NCBI GenBank assembly: GCA_030682385.1
Contig: JAUXOG010000043.1
Location: forward strand, 1 to 64,000
Source of the DNA: Bacteroidota bacterium
GTDB lineage: Bacteria > Bacteroidota > Ignavibacteria > UBA10030 > BY39
Length of the DNA stretch: 64,000 nucleotides
Direction of reading: 5' to 3'
The position numbers and the translations under genes were made by a program. How positions within the stretch are numbered: position 1 is the first letter of the stretch; the number at the start of each line of letters is the position of its first letter. The notes under the pieces were generated by a model. The model was given only the letters and a program-made list of their open reading frames with translations. It was not told where the DNA came from and ran no database searches. Positions 9,058 to 19,044 of this stretch are shown here, piece by piece.

Positions 9058-10782
9058 TCAGCGTAAATCTCTGATTTTAAGTTGTGGAAACGCATCGCCA
9101 GCAGGTGCACCACCTTGCCAATCCGACTCATTGATTGAAAATACAAGATCCAAATTTTTTGCACTGCTAATAGATGCAGAAACTTTATCCTTCAAATGTC
9201 CTAGGTTGAAACCGATTGCATCGAAGACAAAATTGTTTTGCTTAATTTTTAAACGCAAATGATTTTTGCCTACAATTTTTGGAGGTGCTGAGGCTTGAAC
9301 TTTTGAAACTAAAAATACGGGGCGCAAGTTACCCGGTCCAAACGGCGCAAATTCTCTTAATATTTTCTGAAACCGTGGAGTAATATCGGTAAGTTGAATT
9401 TCAGAATCAATCTTTATTTCAGGTTTAAGTAATTCTTCGCTGAGTAATTCTTTAACTGCTACGTTGAATGCAAGTTTGAATTCTTCGAGCCGTTCCAACT
9501 CAACCGATACACCTGCAGCATACTTGTGTCCGCCAAATTGCAATAACGTATCTTCAACCCGCTTTAGTGCTTTGTAAATATCGAAGCCGGCAATACTTCG
9601 CGCAGAACCTTTTGCAACACCGTTAATTGTGGTCATCATAATTGTGGGTAAGTAATATTTTTCGACTAAACGTGAAGCAACAATACCTATCACACCCGGG
9701 TGCCAATCTTCTTGATGTAAAATAATTGATAAATCGTTGTCCTCATTTACGTAATTATCAACAAGTTGTTGGGCGTTGGCGAAAGTATCTTCGTCAATTT
9801 TTCTTCGATTTTGATTTTCAGTTTCTAAAACTTTAGCTATTTTTAAAGCATCTTGATAGTCGTGGCTGATTAACAATTCTACAGCCCTGCCTGCATCGCC
9901 GAGTCGTCCGACAGCATTGATACGGGGCGCGAGTATGAATACAATTTGAGATGAACTTAATTCCTCAGTCTTAATTCCGGCATTATCCATAAGTGCCCTT
10001 ATCCCGGGTCTCGGATTTTCATTAATTTTCTGTAGTCCCAATTTTACAATTGTACGGTTCTCGCCGACTAACGGAACGATGTCGGCTGTTGTTGCCAACG
10101 TAACAAAGTCGATAAATGAAAAAGCAAAATCTTCCTGTCCGATTTTTTGCCCGACAGCTTGAATAAGTTTGAAACCAACTCCACAACCGCATAACGATTT
10201 AAAGGGGTAGTTACAGTTTGGCAATAACGGGTCGAGAACTGCATAAGCATTTGGAACGTCAGCGGTTGGCTCGTGGTGGTCGGCAATTATTACATCGATG
10301 CCTAATGAATTAGCATAGTCAACTTGTTCGTTAGCGGTGATTCCACAATCGATAGCGATTAACAGTGTGGCACCGAAATCTTTAGCCAAATCGATTCCGT
10401 AGTTCGAGATGCCATACCCTTCTTTCACACGGTCAGGAACATGATATTTGGTATTATCATTAAACTTTTTAAAGAATAGATATAGCATTGCAATGCCGCT
10501 GGTTCCATCTACATCGTAATCGCCGTAGATCATAATTTTTTCTTTTGTGTCGAGAGCGGTAAGAATTCGGCTCACTGCTTTATCCATTCCACTCATCAGA
10601 AACGGATCGTGCAAGTGCTCAAATTTAGGTCTGAAATATTGCTTTGCTGAATCGTAATCTTCAATCCCACGATTGACTAATATTTTTGCAATAACATTAG
10701 GAACATTTATATCTTTTGAAAGCTTTTCAATTTTTTCAATTTGAGGTTCGTTCGTTAAAGTCCATCGGTGTTCTCTTATCAT
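9058..10782 (-). CDS. recJ: Single-stranded-DNA-specific exonuclease RecJ
   Basis: DYDVDGTSGIAMLYLFF, IADHHEP, GGHKYAAGVSVE motifs; start MIREHRW at 10782 preferred because the longer ORF runs into the RNase P RNA. Confidence 0.93.
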   Translation of the reverse strand: MIREHRWTLTNEPQIEKIEKLSKDINVPNVIAKILVNRGIEDYDSAKQYFRPKFEHLHDPFLMSGMDKAVSRILTALDTKEKIMIYGDYDVDGTSGIAMLYLFFKKFNDNTKYHVPDRVKEGYGISNYGIDLAKDFGATLLIAIDCGITANEQVDYANSLGIDVIIADHHEPTADVPNAYAVLDPLLPNCNYPFKSLCGCGVGFKLIQAVGQKIGQEDFAFSFIDFVTLATTADIVPLVGENRTIVKLGLQKINENPRPGIRALMDNAGIKTEELSSSQIVFILAPRINAVGRLGDAGRAVELLISHDYQDALKIAKVLETENQNRRKIDEDTFANAQQLVDNYVNEDNDLSIILHQEDWHPGVIGIVASRLVEKYYLPTIMMTTINGVAKGSARSIAGFDIYKALKRVEDTLLQFGGHKYAAGVSVELERLEEFKLAFNVAVKELLSEELLKPEIKIDSEIQLTDITPRFQKILREFAPFGPGNLRPVFLVSKVQASAPPKIVGKNHLRLKIKQNNFVFDAIGFNLGHLKDKVSASISSAKNLDLVFSINESDWQGGAPAGDAFPQLKIRDLR

Positions 10783-10827
10783 ATTATTATTCATTCTTAA
10801 AAAGTTAAATTGGAAAGAAAGCAGAAA

Positions 10828-11253
10828 CGACGACAAAACGTAAATCTATAAGCCGAATTTTGTTCCCCGTTCTCCCGCAAGAAGCGGGGGCGACGGGGTT
10901 GCAATCATTTCTCTAATGCGACCTACCCAAAACTATCTCCGCCGAAGCGGAGGCAGTGCGGACAGCACCGTTCGTTTCTTACTTGGTCTTGCTCCGGATA
11001 GGGTTTGCCGTGTGGCGCCAGAAGCGCCATCCCTTTCGGGACCTCCGCCATTACTGACGAAGCGGTGAGCTCTTAACTCGCCTTTTCACCCTTACCCCGC
11101 CAAAGGCGGGGCGGTATTTTTTCTGTGGCACTTTCCGTTGCTGTAAACTTTCGTTTGCAGCACCCTCGTTTTCACAAGGTGTCCTGTCCTGCGGAGTTCG
11201 GACTTTCCTCGACGCCCTACGGCGCCGCGATTGCACAATTTACGTTCGTCGTC
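10828..11253 (-). ncRNA. rnpB: RNase P RNA (bacterial type A)
   Basis: Reverse strand has GAGGAAAGTCCGAACTCC...GGACAGG near the 5' end and ...CAAAATTCGGCTTATAG at the 3' end; terminal strands GACGAACGTAAAT / ATTTACGTTTTGTCGTC can form an extended P1. Confidence 0.9.
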
Positions 11254-11287
11254 CAACTCTACTATCTACCAATTGGTATTATGTTAA

Positions 11288-11710
11288 TTAAATTTTTATA
11301 GGTTGCTTGCTGTCAATTCCAGCATTAGCAAGAAGGTCAGCATCGCGGTTTTGTTCACGCTTAATATGCTTTATTTCATACTGAAATCCGTCTTTGGCGG
11401 ATCGTAAAACGCGGTGCACGCGTTCAAATATCTCTTTTATACCTTCATTCTTTACTCGATATTGCCCGTTCATCTGTCGGACTAATAGTTCGCTGTCAGA
11501 ATGGATTGTAATCTTAGTACAATTTAAATCTTTAGCTTTTTTCAGGCAGGCGATCAATGCTGTGTATTCGGCAATATTATTTGTTGCCTTGCCAATGTAT
11601 CCATTAATCGAAGCAAGTGTATTGCCTGCCTCGTCTATCAACAAAACGCCGATGCCACTTTCGCCCGGGTTGCCTCGTGAGGCTCCGTCAATGAAGGCAT
11701 TAATTTTCAT
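11288..11710 (-). CDS. Ribonuclease HI family protein
   Basis: FIDGASRGNPGESGIGVLL, NIAEYTALIACL, HSDSELLVRQMNGQYRVK, NRDADLLAN. Confidence 0.93.
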   Translation of the reverse strand: MKINAFIDGASRGNPGESGIGVLLIDEAGNTLASINGYIGKATNNIAEYTALIACLKKAKDLNCTKITIHSDSELLVRQMNGQYRVKNEGIKEIFERVHRVLRSAKDGFQYEIKHIKREQNRDADLLANAGIDSKQPIKI

Positions 11711-12450
11711 AAAAGGTTTTTACTTCCTTCTACGATCGTATCGGACACTAATATTCTGCCGCAACGTTCACAAGTAAACATGTTTGTGTTTTGCCGCAGT
11801 TCCTGAATTTTCTGAGGCGGTAAACTATTATAACATCCGCCGCATGCATTACGTTTAACAGAAACCACTGCTAATCCGTTTTTTGCCTTACGAATACGAC
11901 TGTAAGTTGCTAAATCTTGTTTATTTACACGTGCTACTAACTTTTCGCGCTCATGTTGTACTTTTAATTCTTCTTCTTCGTTCTCTTTTATAATAACATC
12001 GAGCTCGGCTTGTTTTTCTTCTAATTCCTGTTCAGCAGTTTTAAGATCTTCTCTCAGTTTTTCGAGATCCTCTTTTCCGAGCTTGATATTACCCTCTAAA
12101 ATTATGATGTCATTCGTCAGTTGTTCGATTTTCTTTTCCGAATTTTCAATTTCGTGAGTCAGTGCATCATATTGTTTATTGGTTTTTACTTCGTACTGCT
12201 GCTTTTTGTATTTTGTGATTTTTTCGGATAAGCTGATTTGCTCAACATCCGCCTCATCACTTTTTTTCTTGTTGTTCTTAATTTCTGCTTCCAGTTCTGT
12301 AATCTTAGTTTTTAGTGAGTTTACTGATTCAGTAAGTTGATTCACTATCGCCGGAAGTTCGCCTTTAAAATCTTCAAGCTCGTCGAGCTGAGAATCGACT
12401 TGTTGTAGTGCGTATAGAAAACGTAATTTGGTTTCCAATAATTGCTCCAA
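11707..12450 (-). CDS. C4-type zinc ribbon domain protein with long coiled coil
   Basis: 247 aa, coiled coil then CGGCYNSLPPQKIQELR...CERCGRIL. Confidence 0.88.
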   Translation of the reverse strand: MEQLLETKLRFLYALQQVDSQLDELEDFKGELPAIVNQLTESVNSLKTKITELEAEIKNNKKKSDEADVEQISLSEKITKYKKQQYEVKTNKQYDALTHEIENSEKKIEQLTNDIIILEGNIKLGKEDLEKLREDLKTAEQELEEKQAELDVIIKENEEEELKVQHEREKLVARVNKQDLATYSRIRKAKNGLAVVSVKRNACGGCYNSLPPQKIQELRQNTNMFTCERCGRILVSDTIVEGSKNLL

Positions 12451-12455
12451 AAATT

Positions 12456-13562
12456 TTATATGTTTTGAATTGGATTTTTTATCTGTGTTGCCGCTGAAAT
12501 CTGAATATTTTCCTTCAGCGAGATAAACTTGTTTTTTAAATAATTCACAATAGATTCGACAATTGCTACTTCGGTTTCGAAATGTCCGGCATCGGCGAGC
12601 AGAATTTTTCCATTAGCTTCAATGAATGAATGGTATCCCACATCGCCGGTAACAAATGCGTCGGCTTTAGCAGCTACCGCATCGGGAATTAAGTTGCTTC
12701 CCGAACCACCGCAAACAGCTACCGTTTTAATTTTGTCCTGACTGCCTTCGACGTATTTAATGTTTTCGGAATTTAATTTTTCTTTTATATGCTGCAAAAA
12801 TTTTTTTTGAGTTAATGCTTCTTCAAAAGTTCCAATTGCACCGCCGCCATAATATTCGGTTTCGATTTCCAACGGATAAATATCGAATGCCGGTTCTTCA
12901 TAAGGATGCGAACGACGTAAGGCGTTCGTAACATCGGACAATTTCCAATCCGGGACAATCATTTCCAATTTAATTTCTTCCACCTTTTCGAACTCTCCGG
13001 GAGTGCCGATAAATGGTTTTGTCTCCTTACCCCCTTTGAATGTGCCGATTCCAGAAGTGCGGAAAGAACAATAATCGTAATTCCCAATGACGCCAGCGCC
13101 GGCGTTCGCCATACTCTCAGCAACTTTTTCGGTGTAATCGGATGGAACAAACACTGCTATTTTTTTGAAATGCGATTCTGCCGGCTTCAAAATTTTGATG
13201 TTTTTTAATTCCAGCTTTTGAGCAAGGGTATAGCTTACACCATATTTAGTAAAATCTAAATTAGTATGGGCAGCGATAACCGAAATCCGGTTTTCGATTA
13301 GTTTAAATATTAATTCTCCGATTCTATCATTAGAGTTAATGGATTTGATGGAGGTGAAAATCAGCGGATGATGAACGATGAGTAAATCAATGTTCTTGGA
13401 TATACACTCGTCAACTACATCGATGGTAACATCTAATGCGGCTAATATTTTATGAACAGGTTTTTCGTAACTGCCGACCTGCAAACCGATGTTGTCTTTT
13501 TCCCATGCTAATTCTTTGGGCGCCCATTCAGATATTAGGCTATTTATTTCTTTAATCGTCAT
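12456..13562 (-). CDS. Nif3-like dinuclear metal center protein
   Basis: LLIVHHPLIFTSIKSI, AAHTNLDF, SHPYEEPAFDIYPL, DVGYHSF motifs. Confidence 0.92.
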   Translation of the reverse strand: MTIKEINSLISEWAPKELAWEKDNIGLQVGSYEKPVHKILAALDVTIDVVDECISKNIDLLIVHHPLIFTSIKSINSNDRIGELIFKLIENRISVIAAHTNLDFTKYGVSYTLAQKLELKNIKILKPAESHFKKIAVFVPSDYTEKVAESMANAGAGVIGNYDYCSFRTSGIGTFKGGKETKPFIGTPGEFEKVEEIKLEMIVPDWKLSDVTNALRRSHPYEEPAFDIYPLEIETEYYGGGAIGTFEEALTQKKFLQHIKEKLNSENIKYVEGSQDKIKTVAVCGGSGSNLIPDAVAAKADAFVTGDVGYHSFIEANGKILLADAGHFETEVAIVESIVNYLKNKFISLKENIQISAATQIKNPIQNI

Positions 13563-13571
13563 TATGGAATA

Positions 13572-13606
13572 AAAAAAAGTCCTGATTTATCAGCAGGACT
13601 TTTTTA
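13572..13606. terminator. Rho-independent terminator-like hairpin
   Basis: AAAAAAAAGTCCTGatttatcagCAGGACTTTTTT. Confidence 0.75.
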
Positions 13607-13774
13607 GGAACTCTTTATGTTATTTTTTTCGTTTGTAAAGATTTTTGAGTTGAGGGTATTGTTCTTTTTGATACCCTCGAGGATCGGAAAAATTCTTTCA
13701 GTTTTAAGAGAAAATGTTTGAACACGCATTATCATATCTGTTTTAATATAGAAATATCCGTTTATAAATGCAAG

Positions 13775-14428
13775 TTACTTTAACGCTTCAGAAACATCGA
13801 TATCACGCAATGTTAAGATTTCCTTTTCAATTATTTTAAGGTTTGTAATCAATTCCTGCAAAATTTTTTCAGATTCAGCGGTTAGCTTCTGGCGCGAAAT
13901 AATATCGGTGCTTATTCTGATTGCAGCCAGCGGGTTATTGAATTCGTGACAAATTGTAACAATGAGTTCACGGATAGCCTCAGCTCTTTTTTCTGAAATC
14001 ATTTTTGCCTTCTCAGCAGTTTCAATTTGTCTTTTTATTTTAACCCGTTCCAAAACAGTTATTATTGCACGCGGCAATAAAGCATCAACAGCTTCGTCTT
14101 TGATCAGATAATCTTCAACGTTACACCTCATAGCTTCAATAGCTAATTTGAAATTTTTGTGAGTAGTTAAAAATATTATGGGTACCGATATACCTTGTTC
14201 GGAAATTTCTTTTACAATCTCTAAACCGTTTTGGTCGGGAAGATAATAATCTACCAAAATTAATTGTATATTCGGGTTGGTTTTAAGTTCAGCAACTGCT
14301 TTCTGACCATTCTCTTTCCAAATTAAATTGAATCTCCTACCGGGGAATTTATTTAAAAGATGCCTTGCTACACTAACATAAGCCGCGTCATCGTCAATCA
14401 GTAGGATGTTGATTGTATCTAAATCCAT
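13775..14428 (-). CDS. Response regulator receiver plus HisKA (DHp) protein without a catalytic ATPase domain
   Basis: MDLDTINILLIDDDAAYVSVA...LILVDYYLPDQNG...IIFLTTHKNF (REC) then ELIVTICHEFNNPLAAIRIS H-box; ends 48 aa later. Confidence 0.8.
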   Translation of the reverse strand: MDLDTINILLIDDDAAYVSVARHLLNKFPGRRFNLIWKENGQKAVAELKTNPNIQLILVDYYLPDQNGLEIVKEISEQGISVPIIFLTTHKNFKLAIEAMRCNVEDYLIKDEAVDALLPRAIITVLERVKIKRQIETAEKAKMISEKRAEAIRELIVTICHEFNNPLAAIRISTDIISRQKLTAESEKILQELITNLKIIEKEILTLRDIDVSEALK

Positions 14429-14611
14429 TATTTTGCCTATTTTTTGAATTATTATAGTATTTGTTATCATAATTTACAAGTATTTTTTTTTAATTGCTAT
14501 AAGAGTTGATTTTATTAAATCATTTCCTTAACTTACTAACACAAAAAATATGAGTTAAAATAAGGTCGAATTTAATTCGTTAATTCAAGTAATATAAATT
14601 AGGAGCTTAAC

Positions 14612-14980
14612 ATGTCAGAAAAAAGTAGAATTTTAGTGGTTGACGATGAAGATACACTTCGTACAGTTCTCAGTCAGGAGTTAAAAGGTGAAGGCTATGA
14701 AGTTGAAACTGCAGCCGACGGGTTACTCGCCTTAGATGCGATTAAACAAAATAAATTTGATCTGGTGCTGTTGGATATCAAGATGCCCAACATGGATGGT
14801 TTCGAGGTTTTGAAGTATATCAAACAAAACCACAAAGATTTAAAAATTATTATGTTGACAGGTTTCGCCGACCTTAAGAATGCAATCGAATCAAAAAAAT
14901 TGGGAGCAGAAGATTTTGTTAGTAAACCTTATGACTTGGTCGATTTACTAACCACCATCGAAAGAGTATTAAGTGAGTAA
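14612..14980 (+). CDS. Single-domain response regulator
   Basis: ILVVDDEDTLRTVL...LVLLDIKMPNMDGFEVL...KIIMLTGFADL...VSKPYD. Confidence 0.93.
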   Translation: MSEKSRILVVDDEDTLRTVLSQELKGEGYEVETAADGLLALDAIKQNKFDLVLLDIKMPNMDGFEVLKYIKQNHKDLKIIMLTGFADLKNAIESKKLGAEDFVSKPYDLVDLLTTIERVLSE

Positions 14981-16363
14981 ATGGTTCAACGAGATAAGAT
15001 TCTTATCGTTGACGATGAGATTCAATTAAGTAATCTTCTTCAAGCCGAACTACAGGAAACTAACCGCTATATAGTTGACCTTGCATTTGATGGTGTGGAG
15101 GCTATCAATTTAATTCAAAACAATCTTTATGATGTTATCCTCCTCGATATAAAGTTACCACGTGTGGGCGGGTTCGAAGTTCTGCAATTTATACAGGAAA
15201 AGTCGCCCGACTCGCAAGTGATAATTTTATCCCGTTATGGCGATGTAAAAACAGTTGTCCAAACAATGAAACTTGGTGCCTACGATTTCATCGGAAAACC
15301 TTACGACATTGATGAACTTCTGAATGTACTTGAACGCGCTATCGAGAGAAAAAAACTTTTAATTAAAAGTAAGTTGCTGGAAAATGAGCTTTCCAAAATT
15401 TCGAGTACCGAAATAATTGGGAAAAGCCCGGCTTTCGTGCAGGTTCTTGATGATGCCCGAAGAATTGCCGATAGCGATTCGTTCGTTTTGATACAGGGAG
15501 CCAGCGGAACAGGGAAAGAATTAGTTGCCCAGCTGATACACAAGAGTAGTCCGCGTAAAGATTATCCATTTGTTGCTCTCAATAGTGCTTCTATTCCTGA
15601 TACACTTTTAGAAAGTGAATTGTTCGGTTACGAGAAAGGCGCATTTACAAATGCATACTCTGTTAAGCAGGGTTTAGTAGAAGTAGCCAATGGCGGAACG
15701 CTATTCCTCGATGAAACGGGAGATATCAGTTTACAAATTCAACCCAAGCTTCTCCGTTTTTTAGAAACAGGTAATTTCAGGAGAGTAGGAGGGACACACG
15801 AAATTCACGTTGATGTGAGAGTGATTTCGGCAACCAATAAGGATTTACACGAAGAGGTTCGTAACGGAAAGTTTCGGGAAGATTTGCTCTACCGTTTGAA
15901 CGTCGTTACATTACAGATGCCGCTATTACGTAATCGCCCCGAGGATATACCGCTTTTGACCAAATATTTCTTGCTCAAAAAAGCAAAAGTTAAAGAACCA
16001 AAAATTATCAGTCCCGAAGCCCTTGAAGTCTTGATGAATTATAACTGGCCCGGTAATGTCCGGGAGTTAGAACACGTAATCGAAGGAGCCGTTTTACTTG
16101 CTCCTGATTATATCATCCAACCGACCGATTTGAAAATGCACGTTGGCATCAGAGGGAATTCCATTGCACAGCTTGCTGAAAATGGAGTATATCATAAAAA
16201 TTTCAATCACCAAACGCTTTCTATCAATGAAGTCGAAAAAATTCACATCGAAAACGTTTTGAGGATGATGAAGGGTAATAGGACTAAAACAGCCGAAGTT
16301 CTAAAAATAAGTCAGAAGGCTCTCTACTTAAAAATCAAACGCTACGAAATTAAGGTCGATTGA
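14981..16363 (+). CDS. Sigma54-dependent response regulator, NtrC family (GAFTNA variant)
   Basis: REC domain, AAA+ GASGTGKELVAQLIH, ELFGYEKGAFTNAYS, LFLDETGDIS, C-terminal Fis-type HTH; ATG immediately follows the previous TAA. Confidence 0.95.
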   Translation: MVQRDKILIVDDEIQLSNLLQAELQETNRYIVDLAFDGVEAINLIQNNLYDVILLDIKLPRVGGFEVLQFIQEKSPDSQVIILSRYGDVKTVVQTMKLGAYDFIGKPYDIDELLNVLERAIERKKLLIKSKLLENELSKISSTEIIGKSPAFVQVLDDARRIADSDSFVLIQGASGTGKELVAQLIHKSSPRKDYPFVALNSASIPDTLLESELFGYEKGAFTNAYSVKQGLVEVANGGTLFLDETGDISLQIQPKLLRFLETGNFRRVGGTHEIHVDVRVISATNKDLHEEVRNGKFREDLLYRLNVVTLQMPLLRNRPEDIPLLTKYFLLKKAKVKEPKIISPEALEVLMNYNWPGNVRELEHVIEGAVLLAPDYIIQPTDLKMHVGIRGNSIAQLAENGVYHKNFNHQTLSINEVEKIHIENVLRMMKGNRTKTAEVLKISQKALYLKIKRYEIKVD

Positions 16364-16498
16364 ACCGATTGTTCTCACACCATTAAAAAATCTTCTAAAA
16401 GCAAAAATAAAAGTATCAAAACTATTGCAATGTAGCCTAAATTTTATTAAATTTTCAATAAAGTTTACTAAAAATTAAATAGTTAACGAGCGAGTTAA

Positions 16499-19012
16499 AT
16501 GAAAGCCATCATAATGGCAGGGGGTTTTGGGACACGACTCAGGCCTCTTACCGCAAATATACCCAAACCAATGGTTCCAATGGTGAATAAGCCGATGATG
16601 CAGCATATCGTCAGCTTGTTAAAAAACCACCACATCGATAATATTATATCTTCGTTGTTTTATCAACCGGATGCTATTTCAAGTTATTTCGGAAACGGTG
16701 AAAAATTCGGTGTAACGATGAATTACGTTCGAGCAGAAGCCGACTACGGAACTGCTGGCAGCGTCAAAAATGCGGTTGTTTCGTTGGGCATTCCGAACGA
16801 TCAAATACTGATTATCAGCGGCGATGTTTTAACGGATGTTGATTTAACTCAGGCAATCGAATTTCATAATTCAAAAAAAGCAAAAGCAACGCTCATATTG
16901 ACTCACGCCAACAATCCGCTGCAATTTGGTGTTGTGATTACACAGGATGATGGAAGAATATCCCGTTTCCTCGAAAAACCGACATGGGGCGAAGTTTTTT
17001 CGGATACAATAAATACCGGTATTTATATTTTAGAACCCGAAGTACTAAAGCTTATTCCTTATCGGGAGGAATTCGACTTCAGCAAGGATTTGTTTCCTTT
17101 AATGCTCGAACAAAAAATGGATCTTTACGGATACATTGCCGATTGTTACTGGCGGGATATCGGGAATCTTTATGATTATCAAGAAGCACATTTGGATTTT
17201 CTGAGCGGAAAAGTAAATATTAAAACCGACGGTACGCAAAATAATAATTTTGTGTCCGGCGAAAAAACTGTTATCAAAACTGCCTCAGAAAATATTTCAG
17301 GAAATAATTTGATTGGTAAGAATTCTGTGATTGATGAGCATGCTATTATTTCAAATTCGGTCATCGGGGATCATTGCATGATAGGTGCGGGCTCAATTAT
17401 TAAAAACAGTGTTGTTTGGAGCGGCAGCAAGATAGGAAGAAATTCGGAACTATCAGCCGATGTAGTCGGTTTCGATTGCGATATTCAAGATGGGGTGATT
17501 GTTGGCGATAATGTTTTTATAAGCGACAAGTGTATTATAGGCAACAACGCAAAATTAATAGCTAATATAAAACTCTGGCCCGAGAAGATTGTAGAAGATT
17601 CTGCTGTTGTGAATCGTAGTTTGGTTTTAGAAGACCGCTGGCTGAAAGAGTTGTTCACTGATGCACGGGTAACGGGACTTTCGAATCTCGAGATGAATCC
17701 TGAATTCGGCGCCCGGCTCGGCGCGGCATTAGGCACATATTTAGGCGTTGGGAAAATAGTAGCTACAAGCCGCGATTCCGATAACGTTTCACGAATGCTG
17801 AATCGTGCAATGATATGCGGTTTGCTTTCTGCGGGCGTCAGCGTGAACGATTTGCGTGCTATGCCAATTCCCCTTGTAAGGCACGAGTTGAGTACGGGTA
17901 ACGAAGCAGCCGGTATTCACGTACGAAAATCGCCCTACAACAAAGCTATGACCGATATTATATTTTTCGATTCCAACGGAAGAGATTTACCAATCCGGAA
18001 AACTAAATCAGTCGAGCGGATATTCTTCGGTGAAGATTTTTTACGCGCACCCGCTAACAAGGTAGGAAGTATAAATTTTGCTGAAAGGACATCCGAAGTT
18101 TATCGCCAAAAGTTTTTATCCTCCTTAAATCTCGAAGCAATCAGGAAAGCTAAATTCAAAATTGTATTGGATTATTCGTACGGAGTTGCAGCGACTATTT
18201 TTCCGACGCTGTTGGGTTCGTTTAACATTCAATCGGTTGCCCTGAATTCGCACCTCGATCCGAACAAGTTAACCCGCGATGAATTGGAAATTTCCGAATC
18301 GCTTAAGCAGCTTGCTCATATTGTTACTTCTTTAAAATACGACCTCGGTATTATGATAGATGCGGGGTCGGAACGGATTACTATTATTGATGAACTCGGA
18401 AATATTCTCGACGGCGAACGTTTACTGACTATGGTGGTTAAATTATTCCTGGATGTTTATCCGAATACAAAACGGATAGCAGTTCCCATAGTCGCACCGT
18501 CAGAGATCGATGTGTTGAGCAAAGATTGTTCAATTACTAAAACAAAAAATTCGCACCTCGCAATGATGGAAGCTGCATTTGACAAATCGGTTGCATTTGT
18601 AGGTGGGACAAAAGGTGGTTTCATTTTTACGGAATTTTTTTTCGCTTCCGACGCAATGTATTCGGCGGCTAAAATAATTGAATTGTTGGCAGTAAGCGGC
18701 GAAAAGTTTGGTTCACTCGATAAAAATATTGTAAAATATTACAGCGTTAAACGCGATGTAATGTGCCCGTGGGACAGCAAAGGGCAGGTTATGCGACACT
18801 TAAACAAAGCAACAGAAAATGCCGACAGAGAACTTGTCGACGGTGTAAAAATAAAATTCAATACCTCGCATCAAGACAATATCTCCGTTCAAATTATACC
18901 GGATAGAGAAAGACCATTTTTCCACATACGTACTGAAGCCCATACCGAATCGGCAGCAATTCGTTTGGCTGATGAGTATATGGAAAAAGTAATCGAATGG
19001 CGCGACATGTAG
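16499..19012 (+). CDS. Mannose-1-phosphate guanylyltransferase / left-handed beta-helix / phosphomannomutase-like fusion
   Basis: MKAIIMAGGFGTRLRPLTANIPKPMVPMVNKPMM; hexapeptide repeats; PMM-like C-terminal half. Confidence 0.9.
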   Translation: MKAIIMAGGFGTRLRPLTANIPKPMVPMVNKPMMQHIVSLLKNHHIDNIISSLFYQPDAISSYFGNGEKFGVTMNYVRAEADYGTAGSVKNAVVSLGIPNDQILIISGDVLTDVDLTQAIEFHNSKKAKATLILTHANNPLQFGVVITQDDGRISRFLEKPTWGEVFSDTINTGIYILEPEVLKLIPYREEFDFSKDLFPLMLEQKMDLYGYIADCYWRDIGNLYDYQEAHLDFLSGKVNIKTDGTQNNNFVSGEKTVIKTASENISGNNLIGKNSVIDEHAIISNSVIGDHCMIGAGSIIKNSVVWSGSKIGRNSELSADVVGFDCDIQDGVIVGDNVFISDKCIIGNNAKLIANIKLWPEKIVEDSAVVNRSLVLEDRWLKELFTDARVTGLSNLEMNPEFGARLGAALGTYLGVGKIVATSRDSDNVSRMLNRAMICGLLSAGVSVNDLRAMPIPLVRHELSTGNEAAGIHVRKSPYNKAMTDIIFFDSNGRDLPIRKTKSVERIFFGEDFLRAPANKVGSINFAERTSEVYRQKFLSSLNLEAIRKAKFKIVLDYSYGVAATIFPTLLGSFNIQSVALNSHLDPNKLTRDELEISESLKQLAHIVTSLKYDLGIMIDAGSERITIIDELGNILDGERLLTMVVKLFLDVYPNTKRIAVPIVAPSEIDVLSKDCSITKTKNSHLAMMEAAFDKSVAFVGGTKGGFIFTEFFFASDAMYSAAKIIELLAVSGEKFGSLDKNIVKYYSVKRDVMCPWDSKGQVMRHLNKATENADRELVDGVKIKFNTSHQDNISVQIIPDRERPFFHIRTEAHTESAAIRLADEYMEKVIEWRDM

Positions 19013-19044
19013 GAATAATATTTCAAAATTAGAAGGAAATTCGG

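Noticed and set aside
11051-11236. 61-aa Arg-rich ORF
   Set aside because: Lies entirely inside the RNase P RNA.
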